Shown: one piece after another, positions 6,850 through 11,972 of the stretch | How positions within the stretch are numbered: position 1 is the stretch's first letter | How the letters are laid out: every line of letters starts with the position of its first letter | NCBI GenBank assembly: GCA_036005845.1 | Contig: DASYQD010000119.1 | Location: 1 to 11,972 of the forward strand | DNA from: DASYQD01 sp036005845 | Lineage (GTDB): Bacteria > Acidobacteriota > Thermoanaerobaculia > Multivoradales > JAIOJS01 | Length of the DNA: 11,972 nt | Direction: 5' to 3' | Position numbers and translations under genes: made by a program | Notes under the pieces: generated by a model | The model's database searches: none | Told to the model about the DNA's origin: nothing | What the model saw: only the letters and a program-made list of their open reading frames with translations

Positions 6850-7236
6850 GTGAACCGGCTCGAGGAGTTCGGCGCGCAGTCGCACACCGTCGGCCGCGGC
6901 CGCGTCGCCGAAGACACCGCGGCGGCGTGGCTCGAGCGCCACGGCTACCGCATCGTCGAACGCAACCACCGCAACGCCGCCGGCGAGATCGACGTGGTGG
7001 CGGAGGACGGCTCGACCCTCTGCTTCGTCGAGGTCAAGGCGCGCACCGAGACGCTCTTCGGCCCGGCGCTGGCGGCCGTCGGTCGGCGCAAGCAGCTCCG
7101 TGTGGCGCGCGCGGCCGCTCTCTACCTGGCGTTGCGCGGCATCCAACCCGCCTGCCGCTTCGACGTGCTGGCGATGGAGGCGGAGGAGAGCGGCTGGCGG
7201 TTTACACTGGTCAAGGACGCGTTCCGCCTCGGCTGA
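6850..7236 (+). CDS. yraN: YraN-family (UPF0102) endonuclease-like protein
   Basis: GTG 6850 is supported by GGAGG (6836-6840) 9 nt upstream and gives the usual family length (128 aa). The UPF0102 pattern is clear: GRGRVAEDTAAAWLERHGY (about 15-33), N-x-R-x-x-x-G-E-I-D (39-48) and FVEVKAR (59-65), then the RFDVLAM strand near 103-109. Asp48, Glu61 and Lys63 form the PD-(D/E)xK nuclease core, related to Holliday-junction resolvases; biochemical function for the family is largely unproven. One deviation is GRVAED where most members have GExxA. It sits between cysS and the peptidase gene with 26-nt gaps on each side, so it is probably translated from the same operon mRNA. Confidence 0.92.
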   Translation: MNRLEEFGAQSHTVGRGRVAEDTAAAWLERHGYRIVERNHRNAAGEIDVVAEDGSTLCFVEVKARTETLFGPALAAVGRRKQLRVARAAALYLALRGIQPACRFDVLAMEAEESGWRFTLVKDAFRLG

Positions 7237-7262
7237 CGCGGCCTTCACCGGAGACGATCACC

Positions 7263-9089
7263 ATGGGCATGCCCGCGCGGCGGCGCGCCGCGGTCTTCTC
7301 GCTTCTCGTCTTCGCCGCGGCAGGCGCACGGGCCGCAACGGCCGACAAGGCCGGCATCGTCGCGCCGCTTCCCGCCGCCGCCGGCGACGAGTGGATCGAG
7401 CTGCGCACTCCCTCCTTTGTCACCCTGACCAACGCCGGCGAGCGCAAGGGGCGCGAGATCGCCCTCGGCTTCGAGCGCTTCCGCGCCGCCATGCAAATGC
7501 TGCGGCCGCAGGGTATCCAGCAGGCGCCGGTGCCGACGCTCATCCTCGTCTTCAAGAGCGACAAGAGCTTCGATCCCTACAAGCCGGCGCCGGAGAACGG
7601 GCGCGGCCAGCTGCTCGGCCTCTTCCAGCAGAGCCAGCTGGGCAACTACATCCTCATCAACGGCTACCCATCGAGCGGCAGCGCGCTGCCCGTCGTCTAC
7701 CACGAGTACGCCCACTCGGTGATGCACGCCTCGTTCGCCGACCTGCCGCTGTGGCTCGACGAAGGGATGGCGGAGCTCTACGCGACCTTCGAGGTCGAGC
7801 GCGGCGAGCTGCTGGTCGGCAAGCCGTTGGCCGACCACGTGCGCACCTTGCGCGAGAAGTCGTTCGTGCCGCTGCAGCGGCTCTTCGCCGTCGACCACGA
7901 CTCGCCCGAGTACAACGAAAGCGAGCGCGTGGGGATGTTCTACGCCGAGTCGTGGCTGGTCGTCCACTACCTGATGCTCGGCGGCGAGGAGCGGTTGCAG
8001 AAGACGCGCGCGTTCCTCGACGGCATCGCGAGCGGGCAGGCGCCCGAGGCCGCCTTCCGCGGCGCCTTCGGCTACGGCTTCGACCAGCTCGAGAAGGAGC
8101 TGCGCGGCTACGTCAACGCGCCGACGTTTGCGTACGCGCGGTTGCCGCAAGGCGAGGTGGGGCCGGAGCCGTCCGTGGCGCTGCGCGCGGTGCCGCGCGG
8201 CGAGGTGCTGCTGGCGCTCGGCAGCTCGCTCGCTTTGCGGAGCGGCGATCCGGCAGCCGCGCGCGCGCACCTCGAAGCGGCCGCTGCGGCCGGCGTCGCC
8301 GATGCATGGGCGATGCTCGGCTTCGTCGAGGAGCGGGGCCACCACGACGCCGCGGAGGAGGAGCTCTACAAGAAGGCGGTCGACGCCGGCGCGGCGCGTC
8401 CTGTCTCGCTGATGCTGGCAGCACGGTCGCGGCTGGAGCCGGCGACAGCCACTCCCGACGACGCGCACGCCGCCCGCGCGCTGCTCGAGCGGGCACTACA
8501 AGCGGAACCGTCGTACGCCGAGGCGCGGGCGCTGCTCGGCAAGACCTGGATGATCGGCGACGACGATCCCGCCGCAGGCATCGCTCACCTCGAGAAGGCC
8601 TACGAGCAGCTCGGCGGCCGCGTCGACGTCGCCTACGACCTGGCGATGCTCGAGCTGCGTGCGGGCCACCTCGCCCGCGCGGAGGAGCTGGTGCGCACGG
8701 TGGTGGTGCCGCACGGCAGCGCCGAGCTGGCGGCGCATGCCCAGCGCGCGCTCGAGCACGCCAAGGCGGGCGCTACCGTCAACGACGCGCTGGCGTCGGG
8801 CGATGCCGGCCGCGCCATCACCGCGCTGCAGGCGGCGCTCGCCGAGGCCACCGACCCGGAGCTTCGGGGCGAGCTCGAGGCGCGGCTGCAGGAGGCGAAG
8901 GAGCAGCAGACCAAGCAGGCGGAGATCGAACGCTACAACGCCGCCGTCGCGCAGGCCAACGCTGGCAAGCTCGCGCAGGCGCGCACCGAGCTGCGGGCGC
9001 TGCGCGCGGAAACCACGGACGCGGAGCTGCAGACGACCATCGACGACGTCCTCGCCAAGCTCGACAAAGCGTTGAAGGGCCGAGGGTAG
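7263..9089 (+). CDS. Exported MA-clan (gluzincin) metallopeptidase with TPR-like C-terminal half (608 aa)
   Basis: ATG 7263 has GGAGA 8 nt upstream; a second ATG at 7269 is less well placed. Residues 1-24 form a signal peptide (PARRR, then a hydrophobic core, cleavage after ARA). Residues about 40-290 resemble the peptidase MA / DUF1570-like group. The zinc site HEYAH is at 147-151 with catalytic Glu148, and WLDEGMAE (164-171) gives the third ligand Glu167, the W-x-x-E-G pattern of gluzincins. An upstream strand, LPTLILVFKSDKSFDPY-like, is typical. From about 310 to the end the protein is Ala/Leu/Glu-rich helices with TPR spacing (for example DPAAARAHLEAAAAAGVADAWAML and DPAAGIAHLEKAYEQLGG) and a final coiled, Gln/Lys-rich stretch. 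All catalytic residues are present, so activity in the periplasm is plausible; the substrate is unknown. It is the last gene of the operon. Confidence 0.85.
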   Translation: MGMPARRRAAVFSLLVFAAAGARAATADKAGIVAPLPAAAGDEWIELRTPSFVTLTNAGERKGREIALGFERFRAAMQMLRPQGIQQAPVPTLILVFKSDKSFDPYKPAPENGRGQLLGLFQQSQLGNYILINGYPSSGSALPVVYHEYAHSVMHASFADLPLWLDEGMAELYATFEVERGELLVGKPLADHVRTLREKSFVPLQRLFAVDHDSPEYNESERVGMFYAESWLVVHYLMLGGEERLQKTRAFLDGIASGQAPEAAFRGAFGYGFDQLEKELRGYVNAPTFAYARLPQGEVGPEPSVALRAVPRGEVLLALGSSLALRSGDPAAARAHLEAAAAAGVADAWAMLGFVEERGHHDAAEEELYKKAVDAGAARPVSLMLAARSRLEPATATPDDAHAARALLERALQAEPSYAEARALLGKTWMIGDDDPAAGIAHLEKAYEQLGGRVDVAYDLAMLELRAGHLARAEELVRTVVVPHGSAELAAHAQRALEHAKAGATVNDALASGDAGRAITALQAALAEATDPELRGELEARLQEAKEQQTKQAEIERYNAAVAQANAGKLAQARTELRALRAETTDAELQTTIDDVLAKLDKALKGRG

Positions 9090-9115
9090 CGGGCCGCAGG
9101 CGAGCCCGATTCGCC

Positions 9116-9144
9116 TTGACAGGACGGGGGTCAGTCACTATCCT
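9116..9144 (+). promoter_or_regulatory. Sigma70-type promoter of the tRNA-Gly/tRNA-Cys unit
   Basis: A perfect -35 TTGACA (9116-9121) is followed after exactly 17 nt by TATCCT (9139-9144). The predicted start is near 9151, 4 nt before mature tRNA-Gly. The discriminator after the -10 is GC-rich (TCGCGGCC), as in stable-RNA promoters under stringent control. The promoter begins 26 nt after the peptidase stop codon. Confidence 0.88.
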
Positions 9145-9154
9145 TCGCGGCCGA

Positions 9155-9229
9155 GCGGGAATAGCTCAGGGGTAGAGCACAACCTTGCCAAGGTTGGGGT
9201 CGCGGGTTCAAATCCCGTTTCCCGCTCCA
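9155..9229 (+). tRNA. tRNA-Gly (anticodon GCC)
   Basis: The acceptor GCGGGAA (9155-9161) pairs with TTCCCGC (9219-9225), followed by discriminator T and an encoded CCA (9227-9229). The anticodon stem CAACC/GGTTG closes the loop CTTGCCAA with anticodon GCC. The T arm GCGGG-TTCAAAT-CCCGT is intact. Length is 75 nt with CCA. It reads codons GGC and GGT, the commonest glycine codons in this GC-rich DNA. Confidence 0.97.
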
Positions 9230-9264
9230 GTCCATCCGCCCTCTGGACCCTTCGTCATTCCGAG

Positions 9265-9339
9265 GGCCACGTAGCCAAGTGGTAAGGCAAGGGTCTGCAA
9301 AACCCTCATTCCCCGGTTCGAATCCGGGCGTGGCCTCCA
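9265..9339 (+). tRNA. tRNA-Cys (anticodon GCA)
   Basis: The acceptor GGCCACG (9265-9271) pairs with CGTGGCC (9329-9335); discriminator T (U73, the main CysRS identity base in bacteria) and encoded CCA (9337-9339) follow. The anticodon stem AGGGT/ACCCT encloses CTGCAAA with anticodon GCA. The T arm is CCCGG-TTCGAAT-CCGGG. It lies 35 nt after tRNA-Gly, under the same promoter. No intrinsic terminator separates it from the oppositely oriented vapC 15 nt further on. Confidence 0.97.
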
Positions 9340-9354
9340 CTCCAGTTCCGCGTC

Positions 9355-9750
9355 CTAGAGCACCTGGAAGACAGGATCGCCGCGCAGCGCTCGATCGAAG
9401 GTGAGCGTCCTACCGGCACCGGCACTACTGCCCGCAAGGCCGACGAGATAGTCCGATAGCTCGGCACGTCCGACTTGGTACCGCCTCAGCGCCTCGAGCA
9501 GTCGCGGCCGATCCTGGACTTCGAAGCGGTTGTCCGCTGCCAGCGCATGAAAGCTGGTCAGGATCTGGGCCCTGTTCGCGTTGTAGGTGGACACGAGGAC
9601 CCACTCGAGCTCTGCCAAGACCACATCGGTGAGTAGCGCCTTGCCCCCGCTTTCCCAAAGTGGCTCGAGCACGCGAAGAGCTTTAGCCAGCTGATCCTTG
9701 TCATCCTCGATCAACAGCCTGACCAGAACGTTCGTGTCGAGTGCGATCAC
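9355..9750 (-). CDS. vapC: VapC-type PIN-domain toxin ribonuclease
   Basis: VapC toxins are Mg-dependent RNases that cut tRNA or rRNA when their antitoxin is degraded. The full PIN acidic set is visible: Asp5 in MIALDTNVLVR, Glu47 in VVLAELEW, Asp100 in ELSDYLVG and Asp119 in TLTFDRAL, so the toxin looks active. At 131 aa the length is usual. The GTG start (9750-9748) overlaps the vapB stop by 4 nt (GTGA), the tight coupling typical of these modules. Local GC is about 60% (hand count of 9541-9660), clearly below the roughly 70% of neighbouring genes, suggesting acquisition. The gene ends tail-to-tail with tRNA-Cys, 15 nt apart. Target RNA cannot be told from sequence. Confidence 0.95.
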   Translation of the reverse strand: MIALDTNVLVRLLIEDDKDQLAKALRVLEPLWESGGKALLTDVVLAELEWVLVSTYNANRAQILTSFHALAADNRFEVQDRPRLLEALRRYQVGRAELSDYLVGLAGSSAGAGRTLTFDRALRGDPVFQVL

Positions 9751-10004
9751 TTGCGCGGGCCGAACTTCGCAGCGACCCTACGGCGTACGGCTTCATTCAT
9801 CTCTTCCACGGACACGGGGCGCTTTGGAGCGAGATGGCGAAGCACGCCAAGCGCGCCGTCGTCGCCGGCGGCCTTGCGGAGCACGAGCGCGCCGCGCGAG
9901 TCCTCGACAAATTCGAGGACCACACCCGGTTCGAGGCCGAACCGATCCCGGAGCGTCTTCGGGATCGTGATTTGGCCCTTGCTGGTGATCGTGCTTTTGG
10001 GCAC
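9747..10004 (-). CDS. vapB: AbrB/MazE-type antitoxin, VapB partner
   Basis: This is the antitoxin that neutralises the downstream VapC and represses the operon. Residues 1-47 form an AbrB/SpoVT swapped-hairpin DNA-binding domain: MPKSTITSKGQITIPKTLRDRFG-like start, then GLEPGVVLEFVED and GALVLRK. Residues about 60-80 (KRPVSVEEMNEAVRRRVAAK) are the amphipathic toxin-binding helix. The GTG start at 10004 is set by a strong Shine-Dalgarno, AAGGAG (10017-10012), 7 nt upstream. Expression probably starts from TAGAAT (10034-10029), flanked by an inverted repeat that is the likely operator. It is divergent from the DNA ligase gene across a 91-nt gap. Confidence 0.94.
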   Translation of the reverse strand: MPKSTITSKGQITIPKTLRDRFGLEPGVVLEFVEDSRGALVLRKAAGDDGALGVLRHLAPKRPVSVEEMNEAVRRRVAAKFGPRK

Positions 10005-10011
10005 GGGTTCT

Positions 10012-10051
10012 CTCCTTACTCTCGGCGAATTCTAGCATCGAATGTAAGGAG
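10012..10051. promoter_or_regulatory. Inverted repeat flanking the vapBC -10 element (candidate VapB operator)
   Basis: CTCCTTAC (10012-10019) and GTAAGGAG (10044-10051) are exact 8-base inverted copies with centres 32 bp apart, about three helical turns; two of the next four inward positions also match. Between them lies TAGAAT (10034-10029, minus strand), the best -10 for vapB. The left arm contains the vapB Shine-Dalgarno, and the right arm lies in the predicted -35/spacer region and also in the leader of the plus-strand ligase. The geometry suits a dimeric or tetrameric AbrB-fold repressor. The -35 itself is poor (near CCATGG). Confidence 0.55.
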
Positions 10052-10095
10052 CCATGGGGAATGCGTAAGACGCGATCGGCGCGCCGCGGACTAGG

Positions 10096-11382
<1,287 letters not shown>

Positions 11383-11972
11383 TCGGGGTCCGGCGGTTCC
11401 TCGGCCGGCCGCTCGGCTTCGGGCACATGGCGGAGGTTGAGGCGGATGCGCGTCCAGGTCGACGAGCGGCCACGCATCGCGTCGACGAGCACGTCGTCGA
11501 CTCCGAGCAGCGCCGCTGCCGCGGGGTGACGCGCCTTCCATCGTTCCAGCCCCGCGAGCGCCTCTTCCTTGTGCTGCGCTTTCGCCACGGTGATGAGCGG
11601 CTGCGTCGACTGCCGGCGGCCGGTGCTCTTTGGCGAGCCGTCGCTCTTTGTCGGCGCGCCGGCCTTGCGAGCCGATGCCTCCTTTGGCGCGCCCTTTCGC
11701 CGCGAAGGCTGGACGCGCGGCGGCTCGCCCGCCTGCTTGCGATACTGCGGCGGCCAGGGCGCGTCGCCGAGCCCTTGCGCTTCTTGCTCCGCCGAGAGCG
11801 CGAGCAGCGAGTCGAGCGACTCGGCCGCCTCGTCGATGCCCTCCGCCGCATCGCCGTGTTCGGCGAACCGCTGCGGCGCCGTCGCCAGCGTGAACGCCGC
11901 CGCATCGCAGTCGGCCACCTCGTCCCACTGGAGCGGCATCGACACTCGCGCGTCCGGCGTCGGCCGCACCGA

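Noticed and set aside
9230..9248. GTCCA/TGGAC hairpin between the two tRNAs
   Set aside because: It has only 5 bp and a 9-nt loop, with no terminator tail; at most an incidental processing stem.

Overview
The window is about 70% GC and densely coding, with short gaps and many 4-35 nt junctions. A lipobox lipoprotein with a Thr/Pro linker, an exported FecR/DUF6600 protein, an exported gluzincin-TPR protein and a LigC-type ligase with its primase-polymerase partner point to a high-GC diderm bacterium. A delta-proteobacterial-type lineage such as Binatota, Myxococcota or a relative is my best guess. That placement is inference from composition and gene style; no rRNA is present to settle it.

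Left block (1-3069, minus strand): an exported FecR/DUF6600 protein with a long disordered, repeat-bearing tail (646-3069), a small unrecognised membrane protein (314-589), and the start of a thiamine-phosphate synthase/TenI-family gene that runs off the left edge (1-276). Gaps of 56 and 37 nt suggest one transcript.

Central block (3282-9089, plus strand) reads as a long operon. It starts divergently from the FecR gene with a TPR plus cyclic-nucleotide-binding-fold protein. Peptide deformylase (def), a cohesin-like lipoprotein overlapping def by 34 nt, cysteinyl-tRNA synthetase (cysS), a YraN-family protein, and an exported HEYAH metallopeptidase with a TPR-like C-terminal half follow. Its translation genes (def, cysS) are interleaved with envelope genes. 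After it comes a well-formed sigma70-type promoter (TTGACA-17-TATCCT) driving tRNA-Gly(GCC) and tRNA-Cys(GCA), so cysteinyl-tRNA synthetase and its tRNA lie about 2.4 kb apart.

Right block (9355-11972): a vapBC toxin-antitoxin pair on the minus strand (about 60% GC in two hand-counted lines) ends 15 nt from tRNA-Cys. Its promoter region carries an 8-bp inverted repeat that overlaps the vapB ribosome binding site. Divergent from it is a LigC-type ATP-dependent DNA ligase. Convergent with the ligase is the 3' part of a LigD-polymerase/Prim-PolC-type gene that enters from the right edge. The two repair genes share 226 bp at their 3' ends, read on opposite strands.

The points most worth follow-up are the overlapping tails of the ligase/polymerase pair, the vapBC operator and its position beside tRNA-Cys, a cyclic-nucleotide fold lacking the usual phosphate-binding arginine, and the aromatic/EKP-repeat FecR protein. 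I did not see a complete new defence system or a mobile element.
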